A DNA stretch of 64,000 nt from GWE2-40-63 sp050179685 (GCA_050179685.1 JBFXEW010000004.1:161905-225904), one strand, 5' to 3'. Counted from the first letter of the stretch, positions 8,601 to 17,732 are shown. Translations and numbers: made by a program. Notes: generated from the letters alone by a model not told the origin.

Positions 8601-11600
8601 TCCCAATTTACAGTGTAGGATGATGTTGTTAAACTGGTAAATGAAAAATTACCGGCTTGCAGGGTTGGTTCGGTTTTTATGGTGGTGGTGGAAGTTGAAT
8701 TTCCTAAGGATGTTAAATAATTGCAGGTAGTTGCAGAGCCATTGTATTCGTAAGCTCTGAAATAATAGGTAGTATTTGGATTCAGATTGGTAATGGTGGC
8801 TCCGGTTCCACTACCGTTGAAAACTACATGATGATCGGTAGCATAAACTTCAGCCAAAGTAAAGTCATTATTGCCATTATAACTTGTACCGTCAATTGGA
8901 TTTGTTAATATATCAGCGGCTTCCCGGGCAATAACAATTACATTGGAGCCATCACCTCTTGGTGACCAGTCCAGCGTAATCTGAGTAGCACCCACACCTG
9001 AAAAATTTATTGTGTTTGCCTGAGTAGTGGGTTCAGTGTCTAAGGAAAAGCGCGACATGGGATTGTCGGTTCCATCGGCAGTTTGGTAATAAGGAACTCC
9101 TGCGATATCGTTGTATTCAAATACCTTAAAAGAATAATTGGTGGCCTCTGTTAAATTGCTTACAATTACAGAACCATCAGCAGAAATTCCTTTGTAAACC
9201 ACAAAACCATTACCAATGGGTGTACCGCTGCTAAAAGCTGCATCAGCTGCATAATCGGTTTCATCCACCGGATTTTCGCTTGCTGTAAACGAACCAGCTA
9301 CAGCAACAACCAAAAGGCTGTCTCCACTGCCGTGAGTCCAATTTACCCGGTAGCTTTCAGCATCCAATTGGTCAAATGTAACATTACTGGCCTGGATAAC
9401 GGGTTTTCCAACCAGGGTAGTCACGCTATCGGGGTTGTCGGATCCAATGTTAGTTAGGTAGTTTATAGAACTGCCACTGCCTGAGTATTCAAATACCCGG
9501 AACTGATATTCCGATTCCGGAGTAAGTCCGGTTACTGTTTCGCCAGTAACATCGCCCAAAGCAACCACAAAGTTTCCGGTTCCTATTTCAGAACCGCTTC
9601 CAAATATTGCATTGGCAGTATATGTAGTTCCGTCAACCGGCAGAGCTGAAAGGGTATCCCCTTTATAAGCCAGCACAATGCGTCCGTCACCATTTCCTGC
9701 TGTCCAGCTCACGTCAGTTTGGGTAGAGCTTGTATTTGCAAATGAAACAGCGCTGGCTTGTGTTGTAGGTTCATCTCCTGTGGTTGATTGTGTGGCCGGA
9801 TTGTTGCTACTGCCATCGGTGTTTAAATAGGAAGTATAGGGTTCACTGTTGTTAAATTCAAAGGCTTTAAAAACGTATTCTGTGCTGGCTGTTAAACCGT
9901 CAACGGAAACTGAGGTTCTTGTTCCCGAATAAACTACGTACACGCCGGGAGCAATAGTTTCATCGCTGCCAAAGGTATTGTTGGCAGTATAAATGGTGCC
10001 TTCGGTGGGTGTTTCGGCCAGGGTGGTTCCTGCTTTGGCTACCACCAATACGCTGTCTCCGTTGCCACGGGTCCAGCTTAAATCAATAGAAGTATTCTGC
10101 ACATTGCTAAACACTATATTATCAGCTTGCAATGTGGGAAGGGTTTTTGCACTAGCCGGATTGAATTCGGAAAAACCATCGGTTTTAAATAGTATTTCAG
10201 TTCCGCTATTATTGTAATCAAATATTTTAGCGTAATAAATGGTGTTGGCTTCCAGGTTGGTAACCGTAACTGTGTTGGTAGAGCCATTAAAAACTACATA
10301 GTTTCCTGTGCCAATTGGGGTACCGGAACCAAAAACCGGGTTGGCAGAATAATCGGTTCCGTTTGATGGTATAGCATTTACGGCAGCACCTTGTTTCATT
10401 AAAACAACGCGGTTTTCTCCATCGCCATTTGTCCAGGTTAAGGTAAATTGATTGGCTTGAATGTCCGTAATTTCAATGCCTGAAGCCTGAGTAGCTGGGG
10501 TGGTTTTAAGCGTTGACTGGCTGCCGGGATTATTGGTTCCCGGGTTGGTGTTGTAATCCGTTTCAGTTCCTGAATTATTATATTCACATACCATAAAGTA
10601 GTAGGTAGTTCCTAAGGTAAGGCCGGTAATATCGGCTGTTTCAGCTGTACCATTGTACAAAACAAAGGTATTGTTCCCCAGATTGTCTCCTCCGGAACCA
10701 AAGGCCAGATTGCCGGTATAAGTTGTTCCGTCGATGGGAAAATCAGCTATTGCACTGGCCTCGCGGGCAATAAGAACAGAACCATCACCACCACCGCTCG
10801 TCCAGCTTACGGTCATGGTGTTTTCTGTAATATTAGTGAAACTCAATTCAGAAGCCTGAGCCGGTTGTCCTTTAAGTGTAGTTGTGGAATTTGGATTTGT
10901 ACCGGAAGGATAGCCGTCAATTTTATAGTCGGTATTTGCTCCAGAATTGTTGTATTCATATACCGTAAAATAATAGGTAGTACTCGGAGATAAATTGGTC
11001 ACAGTAACAGGTCCTTCAGCGCCATTAAAAATCACGTAATTTCCTGTACCTGTGGTATTACCACTTCCAAAAACTGCATTAGCGGTATATGATGAAGCAT
11101 CAGAAGGAGCTACTTCAGCATCGTATTCTGTGCGTGCTAAAACAATTCTGTTTTCGCCGCTACCATTTGTCCAGTTTAACTGTGCTGATGAAGCAGTAAC
11201 ATTTGAAATTACAATATCTGAAGCTTGAGATGTTGGTTCACCTGCCAGAGTTGTTTGTGAATTAGGATTGTTTGTAGCAGTTGTTGTGTTGTAAATGCTT
11301 GAGGTACCAGAATTGTAGAATTCATAGGCTCTAAATGAATAATTTGTTCCTTCAGTTAATCCTGTAATTTCAATAGATGATCCGGTTCCGTTGTATACTA
11401 CATAAGCGCCGTCTATTAAGGTTCCTGCACCAAAAGTACTGCTGGCAGAGTATCCGTTTCCATCTACAGGATTGTTATTTATATCACCGACTTTTGCGAG
11501 AATAAGTACATTATCTCCGCTACCACGGATCCAATTTGCTGTCATCGAGGTTCCTGCTACCAAGGTAAAAGAGATTTCACTAGCTTGGGTTGAAGGCGGA

Positions 11601-12406
11601 GATCCGGCTACAATACTATTTGGATTAAATCCTTCAGAAAAGCCGTCAGTTTTATAGGTAGTTTGTGTGCCACTTCCAACATAGCCAAAAACTTTAAAGT
11701 GATAGGTTATACCCTGTGTTAATCCAGTTATTGTAACATTATTTCCTAATCCGTTGAATAGAACATAGTTTCCAGATCCAATATCATCACCGGAACCAAA
11801 AGTTGAAGAAGGATTAGAATAAGTAGAGCCATTTACAGGATCATTGTCGACTGCACTGGAAGCCTTGGCCACTAAAATGCGACCAGTTCCATCACCATTG
11901 GTCCAGCTTAAATGTACAGAGGTTTGCTGAATAGAAGAAAACACAATATTAGTAGCTTGTGTAGCAGGAGCTGTGTATTGCTTTGCATTATTTCCTGTAA
12001 ATGAGACAAGGTAATCTTCAGAGCCTCCTGAACCATTAAACTCAAATGCATAATATTCATATTGGGTACCTCCTGTAAGGCTGGTTACAGTGACTGATGA
12101 TCCAGTACCAATATAAACTACGTAATTGTTTTGTGAAGGAAAACCACCAACAATGGCTGAGCCACTTCCATAAGCAGCATCTGCGGTATATGAAACTCCA
12201 TCAGAAGGACCCGCACTTACGCTTGTTTCTCTTGCAACAATAATAACACTTGCTCCATCTCCTCTTGTCCACGAGATAGTGGTTGAGTTGGAATTTATAT
12301 TTGAAAATGAAATATTGGATGCCTGAACTGTTGGTTCCTGACCATACATGGTTTCAGAAAATAGGATGCTTGTTAGAAGGGAAACAATAAAACCAAACCT
12401 CTTCAT
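5684..12406 (-). CDS. Giant repeat surface protein with 14 fibronectin-III-like repeats and T9SS type A sorting domain
   Basis: Secreted protein of 2,240 residues. After a signal peptide there are about 14 divergent copies of a ~108-residue Fn3-like repeat, each starting near P-x-x-QAS and containing SWT-x-G-x-G, FGSG, NYVVYNG and FEYN-x-SG. These fill roughly residues 23-1560. A non-repetitive region of ~550 residues with Asn/Gly-rich beta segments follows. The last ~80 residues form a T9SS type A sorting domain (LYDITGRII, GTYIIKIHI, KVVVQ end), so the protein should cross the outer membrane by T9SS and be attached to the surface or released. Adhesion or scaffolding is likely but unproven. 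It is upstream of, and co-oriented with, the exosortase pair, and divergent from the polysaccharide genes. Confidence 0.88.
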   Translation of the reverse strand: MKRFGFIVSLLTSILFSETMYGQEPTVQASNISFSNINSNSTTISWTRGDGASVIIVARETSVSAGPSDGVSYTADAAYGSGSAIVGGFPSQNNYVVYIGTGSSVTVTSLTGGTQYEYYAFEFNGSGGSEDYLVSFTGNNAKQYTAPATQATNIVFSSIQQTSVHLSWTNGDGTGRILVAKASSAVDNDPVNGSTYSNPSSTFGSGDDIGSGNYVLFNGLGNNVTITGLTQGITYHFKVFGYVGSGTQTTYKTDGFSEGFNPNSIVAGSPPSTQASEISFTLVAGTSMTANWIRGSGDNVLILAKVGDINNNPVDGNGYSASSTFGAGTLIDGAYVVYNGTGSSIEITGLTEGTNYSFRAYEFYNSGTSSIYNTTTATNNPNSQTTLAGEPTSQASDIVISNVTASSAQLNWTNGSGENRIVLARTEYDAEVAPSDASSYTANAVFGSGNTTGTGNYVIFNGAEGPVTVTNLSPSTTYYFTVYEYNNSGANTDYKIDGYPSGTNPNSTTTLKGQPAQASELSFTNITENTMTVSWTSGGGDGSVLIAREASAIADFPIDGTTYTGNLAFGSGGDNLGNNTFVLYNGTAETADITGLTLGTTYYFMVCEYNNSGTETDYNTNPGTNNPGSQSTLKTTPATQASGIEITDIQANQFTLTWTNGDGENRVVLMKQGAAVNAIPSNGTDYSANPVFGSGTPIGTGNYVVFNGSTNTVTVTNLEANTIYYAKIFDYNNSGTEILFKTDGFSEFNPASAKTLPTLQADNIVFSNVQNTSIDLSWTRGNGDSVLVVAKAGTTLAETPTEGTIYTANNTFGSDETIAPGVYVVYSGTRTSVSVDGLTASTEYVFKAFEFNNSEPYTSYLNTDGSSNNPATQSTTGDEPTTQASAVSFANTSSTQTDVSWTAGNGDGRIVLAYKGDTLSALPVDGTTYTANAIFGSGSEIGTGNFVVALGDVTGETVTGLTPESEYQFRVFEYSGSGSSINYLTNIGSDNPDSVTTLVGKPVIQASNVTFDQLDAESYRVNWTHGSGDSLLVVAVAGSFTASENPVDETDYAADAAFSSGTPIGNGFVVYKGISADGSVIVSNLTEATNYSFKVFEYNDIAGVPYYQTADGTDNPMSRFSLDTEPTTQANTINFSGVGATQITLDWSPRGDGSNVIVIAREAADILTNPIDGTSYNGNNDFTLAEVYATDHHVVFNGSGTGATITNLNPNTTYYFRAYEYNGSATTCNYLTSLGNSTSTTTIKTEPTLQAGNFSFTSLTTSSYTVNWERGNGDGVIILAKAGSAVDVIPSDGTDTYIANATFSSGDELGTGNYVVYKGTGTTEAITFPESPVNYFFSAFEYTNSGTAVDYLTTIDSSASQFTLSAEPATQVSAFTNTVYNDTISLAWTNGTGTGRIILAKHGSAVDATPTDGIAYTADAIFGNGAEIGTGNFVVYAGNQPDTVRITGLLASETYHFQAFEYDDTGALNYLLTDAPTTSATTGTKGAPSIQASEINFTSLATDGFTINWTNGNGENRMVVMREGDAGTINNPIDNITYTASSDWTTKGTQLGSSGYYTVYNGSGNSVSVSNLTANTTYWVQVFEYNNPTDFETYNVNTGTGNPASQTTLKTAPSMQASGISSGTITSNSIAISWDNGNGANRIAVINTSNSFSVYDGLDPLADTYYSGSGEQVVYNGVGTSVTVSGLTAGTTYWFKVLEYNNSETYTLYHSVDTTDNPISFATLGTATWIGTTNDWTLDGNWSTAVVPTSLQSVIISTGQSVYPELSSSHSVDDMVIEAGATITIANGGHLEITHDLLLESPTGSGASGALVIPGDGTISVGGTSTMERYNPTPLSRHLISYPINSPNVTPLLGYYIYAYNETGLAWENLNTGSTFGVMQGFNIYDGPQMINFTGAFNNGNQSINVTNSSPGDDSYGWNLVGNPYPCTIDWDADSGWTLTNVDATAYVYNGSTYDTWNSSIGDGTGNGSPLIAAGQGFFVHASANGSLGVSNAVRVTDGQNLQKKVETNKQLIRIETSGNSLKSDALLVFYSDATDNFDSSFDAYKLTGDEPKIPEVYFLNVSDQLAINTFAANKLDELNETPQLVFPLGLLNQTSGLVSFRLTETLNIPSDVYIYVFDALTSTYTNLRESAYEMFIAGEASYIEDRFELVLSKNALSINEENLDLKIWSFASEKTIFIKSGQVNETSSRVYLYDITGRIISTNEWNGMGLQEFKVQAAGTYIIKIHIEKNIITQKVVVQ

Positions 12407-12448
12407 ATCTAAATAAGTTAATTAACAAATCTTATATACGCGTGGGTT

Positions 12449-12456
12449 CAAAAATA
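12449..12456 (-). promoter_or_regulatory. Possible -7 element for the giant repeat protein
   Basis: On the minus strand this reads TATTTTTG, an exact fit to the Bacteroidota -7 consensus TANNTTTG, about 40 bases before the start codon of the repeat protein. I see no good -33 partner at the right distance, so this is a weak call. Confidence 0.35.
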
Positions 12457-12566
12457 GTTGAAAAAATACATATATTTATAGTAAGACCTACTTTTTTGAT
12501 AAAGCGAAGTTCTGAATTGACCAAAAATGCTGTTATCTTGCAATTTATTGTTTATGTTGCTTTTTT

Positions 12567-12598
12567 ATTGGCTTGCATCAATTTGTTATTTATGTTTG
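12567..12598 (+). promoter_or_regulatory. Bacteroidota-type promoter for the export lipoprotein/kinase genes
   Basis: ATTG at 12567-12570, a 20-base spacer, then TATGTTTG at 12591-12598 match the -33 TTTG / -7 TANNTTTG layout. The next start codon is at 12619, giving a leader of about 15 bases. Confidence 0.5.
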
Positions 12599-12618
12599 TA
12601 GTTTGAAAATTATAATCC

Positions 12619-13401
12619 ATGAATCGGAATTTTCGTTTATACTTTATGCTAATGCTTACTGGTTTGTTGTTTAGCAACTGTGCCCGTTACAAAACCACCC
12701 TATATTTTCAGGATACCTTTCAGCGTGATGATTCTATTGGCTTGCAGGTGAACCATAAAATTCCTGACGAAATTATTTTGCAAATTGGAGATAACATTTA
12801 CATCAATATTTTTGGTGTGGAATTGGGCCAGACCGAATCGTTTAAAAAGTCGTCGGCAGCATCGTCGGGAACCTTTAACGAGTTGTCGCTTTTTATTCAG
12901 GGTTATCTGATTGATCACGAAGGGAATATTGAATTGCCGGTAATTGGTAAAGTGAATCTGGCCGGCCAGTCGCTTACTCAGGCCCGAAACACCCTGCAAA
13001 AAATTATGGATGAGTATTTAATTGGTGCTGTGGTCGATGTGCGTTTATTGAGTTACGAAATATCTGTTTTAGGCGAAGTGCAAAGACCATCGACCTACGC
13101 TTTCTTTAAAAAAGATGTGCATTTGCTCGAAGCCCTGGCCAAAGCGGGTGATATTTCGAATTACGGCAATGCTAAAGAAGTATTGGTGATTCGCAAAACA
13201 GCTTCAGGTTCGCAAACAGCTTTACTCGATTTAACATCGACCGAATTTATGGCCAGCGAATATTTTTGGCTTAAACCCGGCGATGTAATTTATGTGAAAC
13301 CTTTGCGGGCAAAAATGGTCAGCATCAATTCACCCACAGTTGGAGTTGTGCTTAGCGGCCTTACTACCTTGTTGCTATTATTAACTTACATATCGTACTA
13401 A
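12619..13401 (+). CDS. Polysaccharide biosynthesis/export lipoprotein (Wza-like)
   Basis: Outer-membrane lipoprotein of 260 residues. The lipobox (LLFSNC, Cys near residue 21) is followed by a poly_export domain (DEIILQIGDNIYINIFG), a region reading IQGYLIDHEGNIELPVIGKV, and an SLBB domain (VLGEVQRPSTYAF through GDVIYVKPL). The C-terminal hydrophobic helix (VVLSGLTTLLLLLTYI) matches the amphipathic or transmembrane helix that Wza-like proteins insert in the outer membrane. It forms the exit channel for exopolysaccharide or capsule. The kinase/co-polymerase gene follows after 4 bases, so they are one operon. No glycosyltransferases or polymerase are in the window, so the rest of the pathway is elsewhere. 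Confidence 0.9.
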   Translation: MNRNFRLYFMLMLTGLLFSNCARYKTTLYFQDTFQRDDSIGLQVNHKIPDEIILQIGDNIYINIFGVELGQTESFKKSSAASSGTFNELSLFIQGYLIDHEGNIELPVIGKVNLAGQSLTQARNTLQKIMDEYLIGAVVDVRLLSYEISVLGEVQRPSTYAFFKKDVHLLEALAKAGDISNYGNAKEVLVIRKTASGSQTALLDLTSTEFMASEYFWLKPGDVIYVKPLRAKMVSINSPTVGVVLSGLTTLLLLLTYISY

Positions 13402-13405
13402 AATT

Positions 13406-15823
13406 ATGGCTGAGTTCGACGATATTTACAAAGAGGAAACCATCGACATTAAAAAATACATTTTTAAAATTTTAATCAACTGGTATTGGTTTGCTCTGGC
13501 TGTTTTTGTTTCGGTTTCGGCTGCTTATCTCATTAATCGGTACAGCGACCGGGTTTTTCAGGTGAGTTCCACCTTGCTTATCCGCGAAATGGGTTCCAAT
13601 TCGTATTACAGCGACGAGATGATTCAGGGACTCGACCTGTTTAAACAGGGAACCAATCTTAAAAATAATTTTGGCATTTTGCGTTCGTTCGATTTAAACC
13701 GAACCGTGCTCGAAGAACTCGATTTTGAGATAACCTACTATGGTATAGGTCGCATTCGCGATCCGGAATTGTATCGTCCCGACCGACTAAAAGTAAATCT
13801 CGATACCGAGCATTATCAGCAATACGGAGTTCCGGTTTATGTGACCATTTTATCGGCCGATAAATATTTGTTAGAAATTGAAGCGGAGGAACCCATCAGA
13901 AAGGAATTAAATTTTGGTGAACAATTTGAAACCGATTATTTTAGTTTTAACATCACCATCCGAAATCCTGAAAACTTTCATCAATCTACCACCGACAAAT
14001 ATTATTTCTACATCAATAACCTCGATTACCTGGCCAATCAATACCGAAACAAGCTGGGTATTGGTTTATTCGACGAGGAAGGAACTATATTAACCCTATC
14101 AACTACCGGCTATGTTGCTGAAAAGGAAGCCCGCTACCTGAATAAACTGGCCGAAGTTTTTATTCGTTCCGAGCTGGAAGAAAAAAACCAGATTGCCCTG
14201 AATACCATCCGCTTTATCGATGAGCAGATAAGCGCTGTTGTTGATTCACTCAGCGTGGCCGAAGGTAATCTACAGGCTTTTAGAACCGAAAACCGCATCA
14301 TTGATTTGTCGCAGGAAGGAAAAACGCTTTACGACCAGTTTGAACGCCTGGAATCGGATAAAGCCGGATTGTTAATTGAATCGAAATACTATAAATACCT
14401 GCTCGATTACCTGAACAGCAAACGCGACGACGAACATGTAATTGTTCCTACTTCGGTTGGGGTACGCGACCAATTGCTGGTAAATCTGATAATGCAGTTA
14501 AACAGTTTGAATGCAGAGCGTGTGGGCTTGCAACTTCAGACCGTAAAAAGTAATCCCAAGCTCGACATTTTAAATTCAAAAACAGCCGAAGTCCGTAAGA
14601 TGATCGATGAGAATGTAAAAAACCTGATTCAAACCAATCAGATTGCCATCGACGATTTGGCCCAGCGAATTGAGGTGTTAAATGTTGAGATTGCAAAACT
14701 TCCGTTGAATGAACGCCGATTAATAAATATTCAACGCCGATTCGATTTGAATGATCAAATTTATACCTACCTGCTCGAAAAGCGTGCGGAGTCGGGTATT
14801 ACAATGGCTTCGAATATTCCCAGTGCCAAAGTACTCGATAAAGCACGTGTTGAGCAGGCTGCGCTGATAGCTCCCAAAAGTAGGCTGAATTACATGATTT
14901 CGCTGGTTATCGGCTTGTTTGTGCCTTTTATCATTATCATTCTTCGCGATTATTTCAACAATAAAATTTTATCGAAAAAAGATGTGGAAGAACGTACCAA
15001 TGCTCCAATTCTTGGGGTTGTGGGTCATAACAGCAGGCAAACTGAGTTGGTGGTAGTTGAAAATCCAAAATCGGCCATTTCCGAATCGTTCCGAACCATA
15101 AAAACAAACCTACAGTATTTGTTGCTTAAAGAAGATGCCAAAGTAATTACCGTTACATCAACTATCAGTGGTGAGGGCAAAACTTTTTGCTCGTTAAATC
15201 TGGCCTCTATTATTGCCTTAACCGGAAAGAAAACCCTGCTGGTTGGAATGGATTTGCGAAAGCCACGGATTCACCGTCATTTTGACATTGAAAACACCAT
15301 TGGATTAAGTTCTTATTTAATTGGCAAAGAGAAAATTGAAGATATCATTGTGCCCACATCTGTCGATGGATTATCGGTGGTGGTTTCGGGTCCGGTTCCG
15401 CCTAATCCGGCCCGTTTGCTCGAAACGCAGGCCCTTATTGATTTTGTAAGTTACGCCCGCGCCAATTTCGATTTTGTAGTGGTTGATACCCCGCCAATAG
15501 CTTTGGTTTCGGATGCCTTATTGTTTTCACAGTTTTCTGATGTTAACATTTTTGTTATCCGCCAAAACTATTCTCACAAAGATGTACTCGATTTGGTTAA
15601 CGACTTAAACAATAAGCCAAATATTCCCGATTTTAACATTTTAATTAACGATGTAAAAGTGCCGGGTTATTACGGAAAAAAATACGGTTATGGCTATGGT
15701 TACGGTTACGGATATGGTTACGGATATGGCTATGGTTATGGTTCCGGTTCGGGCTACTACGACGATGAAGATGAGAATAAATCGCTTTTAGCCAGATTAA
15801 AACAACGGATTCAAAAGAGCTAG
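13406..15823 (+). CDS. Wzc-like polysaccharide co-polymerase / BY-type tyrosine autokinase
   Basis: Inner-membrane protein of 805 residues. It has a Wzz/chain-length domain with transmembrane helices near residues 25-45 and 497-515 and a long coiled-coil periplasmic region between (GNVT-type repeats around residues 250-450). The cytoplasmic BY-kinase has Walker A SGEGKT at about 588-593, Walker A' LLVGMDLRKPR near 611, and Walker B FVVVDTPP near 691. A C-terminal tyrosine cluster follows, unusually made of ten Tyr-Gly pairs plus GYYDDED. These kinases phosphorylate their own tyrosine tail to control chain length and export of exopolysaccharide together with the Wza-like channel upstream. Confidence 0.92.
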   Translation: MAEFDDIYKEETIDIKKYIFKILINWYWFALAVFVSVSAAYLINRYSDRVFQVSSTLLIREMGSNSYYSDEMIQGLDLFKQGTNLKNNFGILRSFDLNRTVLEELDFEITYYGIGRIRDPELYRPDRLKVNLDTEHYQQYGVPVYVTILSADKYLLEIEAEEPIRKELNFGEQFETDYFSFNITIRNPENFHQSTTDKYYFYINNLDYLANQYRNKLGIGLFDEEGTILTLSTTGYVAEKEARYLNKLAEVFIRSELEEKNQIALNTIRFIDEQISAVVDSLSVAEGNLQAFRTENRIIDLSQEGKTLYDQFERLESDKAGLLIESKYYKYLLDYLNSKRDDEHVIVPTSVGVRDQLLVNLIMQLNSLNAERVGLQLQTVKSNPKLDILNSKTAEVRKMIDENVKNLIQTNQIAIDDLAQRIEVLNVEIAKLPLNERRLINIQRRFDLNDQIYTYLLEKRAESGITMASNIPSAKVLDKARVEQAALIAPKSRLNYMISLVIGLFVPFIIIILRDYFNNKILSKKDVEERTNAPILGVVGHNSRQTELVVVENPKSAISESFRTIKTNLQYLLLKEDAKVITVTSTISGEGKTFCSLNLASIIALTGKKTLLVGMDLRKPRIHRHFDIENTIGLSSYLIGKEKIEDIIVPTSVDGLSVVVSGPVPPNPARLLETQALIDFVSYARANFDFVVVDTPPIALVSDALLFSQFSDVNIFVIRQNYSHKDVLDLVNDLNNKPNIPDFNILINDVKVPGYYGKKYGYGYGYGYGYGYGYGYGYGSGSGYYDDEDENKSLLARLKQRIQKS
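15683..15742 (+). repeat. Hexanucleotide repeat encoding (Tyr-Gly)x10 in the kinase tail
   Basis: Ten tandem TAY-GGN codon pairs encode ten Tyr-Gly dipeptides at the C terminus of the BY-kinase, where autophosphorylated tyrosines normally cluster. Codon third positions vary (TAC/TAT, GGT/GGC/GGA), so the array is not perfect at DNA level, but copy number could still change by slippage in steps of two residues. Confidence 0.85.
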
Positions 15824-15826
15824 CAC

Positions 15827-17731
15827 ATGTCTTTTCATCCAAATTTTAATTTTAAAAAGTTGGGAATTCTACTTGCTGTTAGTCTTTTACTGACAGGAAA
15901 TATATGGGGGCAAAACCATCGGGTTTCGGTTGAAGTGCCTGATATTCTCGTTAAAGGAATCGAGGTAGAACTGGTTTTTCTTACAGAACCCGGTGATTCG
16001 CTTTCGTTTTTGGATGTAAGTCTCGATAATAAAATCCATCGGGTAGATTTGATGGATGGGCGAGGTTCAATGAAGTATAAGTTTATAAAAAAAAGTGAAA
16101 TTCAAATTCAAAGCCATCAGCTTAGTATTCCCGTAAACCCCATTCCACTCTGGCTTTCCATTCTTCCTCCCTTAATTGCTATTTTAATGGCTCTTATGTT
16201 TCGCGAGGTAATTACCTCGTTAATTACAGGAATTCTGGTCGGAACCTCAATTATTTTTACCTATCAAACAGATTCTGTATTACTTGGGATTCCGAAGGGG
16301 TTTCTGGCTATTATCGATACTTATATTATTGATTCCTTACGCGATCCCGGTCATATAGCCATCATTGTTTTTTCGATGATGATAGGCGGAATGGTAGCTA
16401 TAATTACTAAGAACGGAGGAATGCAGGGGGTTGTAAATAAATTAACAAAATACGCCAAAAATGCCCGATCGGGTCAGTTGGTTACCTGGTTGCTGGGCAT
16501 TGCCATTTTTTTCGACGATTATGCCAACACCCTGGTTGTTGGGAATACCATGCGTCCAGTTACCGATCGTTTAAAAATATCGCGACAGAAATTAGCTTAT
16601 ATTGTCGACAGTACAGCAGCTCCCATTGCTGCCATTGCTTTTGTTACCACCTGGATTGGTGCAGAACTAAGTTATATTCAATCGGGGATTTCGCATATTG
16701 GACTAAACTTATCGCCTTACGAAGTCTTCTTTAATTCGCTGGCCTATTCTTTTTATCCGGTTTTTACCCTGGCTTTTATCTTTTTTCTGATTCATCGGGG
16801 AGTCGATTACGGGCCCATGTATCATGCCGAAATTAAAGCGCGAATGGCTTCTGATGATAAGAATAATTCAGAGGGCGATAAGGGAGAAGCAACTTATACA
16901 AAACCCCGCTGGTATAATGCGGCCATTCCTGTATTTGTGGTAATTACCGGAACCATTACCGGATTATTGTATACCGGTTGGGATTCGCAGTTGGTAGCCA
17001 ATTCCGAAGTTTCGTGGGCAACCAAATTATCAAGCATTATAGGAAATTCTGATTCGTACAAAGCGCTGCTTTGGTCGTCGTTATTGGCAGCCGGAGTTGC
17101 CATAGTATTAACGGTAGGACAAAAAATTCTTTCGCTATCTGAAACTATCGAAAGTCTGGTCGATGGTTTCCGTACCATGCTAACCGCAATTGTAATTCTG
17201 GTTCTGGCCTGGAGCATTGCTTTAGTTACTGAACACATGCATACGGCAAATTTTATTTCAAATTTGATTATCGAAACCAGTCTTTCGCCCGTGTTGGTTC
17301 CCCTTATCACATTTATTTTAGCTGCATTGGTAGCTTTTAGCACGGGTTCCTCATGGGGAACCATGGCTATTTTGTATCCGCTTTTGTTGCCCGCTACCTG
17401 GCTGATAACGCAGGAGTTTAGTTATACCCACGATAATTCGCTGGCTATTTTCTACAATGTGGTAGCCAATGTTTTGGCTGGTTCGGTTTTGGGCGACCAT
17501 TGTTCTCCCATTTCTGATACTACTATTTTAAGCTCGCTGGCCAGTCAGTGTCCGCATATTGAGCACGTTCGCACGCAAATGCCCTACGCACTTACGGTTG
17601 GTGCCGTTGCTGCCTTTATTGGTGTGTTGCCGGGAGCCATGGGCGTACCATCATGGATAACTTTTCCGGTTGGAATTTTCCTGCTTTTTCTTTTAGTAAA
17701 GCTTATTGGCAAAAAAACCAATTCCGCCTAA
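15827..17731 (+). CDS. nhaC: NhaC family Na+/H+ antiporter with extra N-terminal exported domain
   Basis: Protein of 634 residues. The last ~520 are an NhaC-type antiporter: about 11-12 transmembrane helices, with IAIFFDDYANTLVVG, YIVDSTAAPIAAIAF, and FSTGSSWGTMAILYPL followed by GDHCSPISDTTILSS. The family exchanges Na+ for H+ or organic cations at the inner membrane. Unusually, the antiporter part is preceded by a signal peptide (LLAVSLLLTGNIWGQ) and a ~90-residue hydrophilic domain that would lie in the periplasm. The start is 3 bases after the kinase stop. With Nqr nearby pumping Na+, a sodium cycle is plausible. It ends convergently 1 base before the E1 gene. Confidence 0.88.
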   Translation: MSFHPNFNFKKLGILLAVSLLLTGNIWGQNHRVSVEVPDILVKGIEVELVFLTEPGDSLSFLDVSLDNKIHRVDLMDGRGSMKYKFIKKSEIQIQSHQLSIPVNPIPLWLSILPPLIAILMALMFREVITSLITGILVGTSIIFTYQTDSVLLGIPKGFLAIIDTYIIDSLRDPGHIAIIVFSMMIGGMVAIITKNGGMQGVVNKLTKYAKNARSGQLVTWLLGIAIFFDDYANTLVVGNTMRPVTDRLKISRQKLAYIVDSTAAPIAAIAFVTTWIGAELSYIQSGISHIGLNLSPYEVFFNSLAYSFYPVFTLAFIFFLIHRGVDYGPMYHAEIKARMASDDKNNSEGDKGEATYTKPRWYNAAIPVFVVITGTITGLLYTGWDSQLVANSEVSWATKLSSIIGNSDSYKALLWSSLLAAGVAIVLTVGQKILSLSETIESLVDGFRTMLTAIVILVLAWSIALVTEHMHTANFISNLIIETSLSPVLVPLITFILAALVAFSTGSSWGTMAILYPLLLPATWLITQEFSYTHDNSLAIFYNVVANVLAGSVLGDHCSPISDTTILSSLASQCPHIEHVRTQMPYALTVGAVAAFIGVLPGAMGVPSWITFPVGIFLLFLLVKLIGKKTNSA

Positions 17732-17732
17732 A

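Noticed and set aside
5684..12406. Several plus-strand reading frames of 60-95 codons inside the giant repeat gene
   Set aside because: They are antisense shadows of the Fn3-like repeats.
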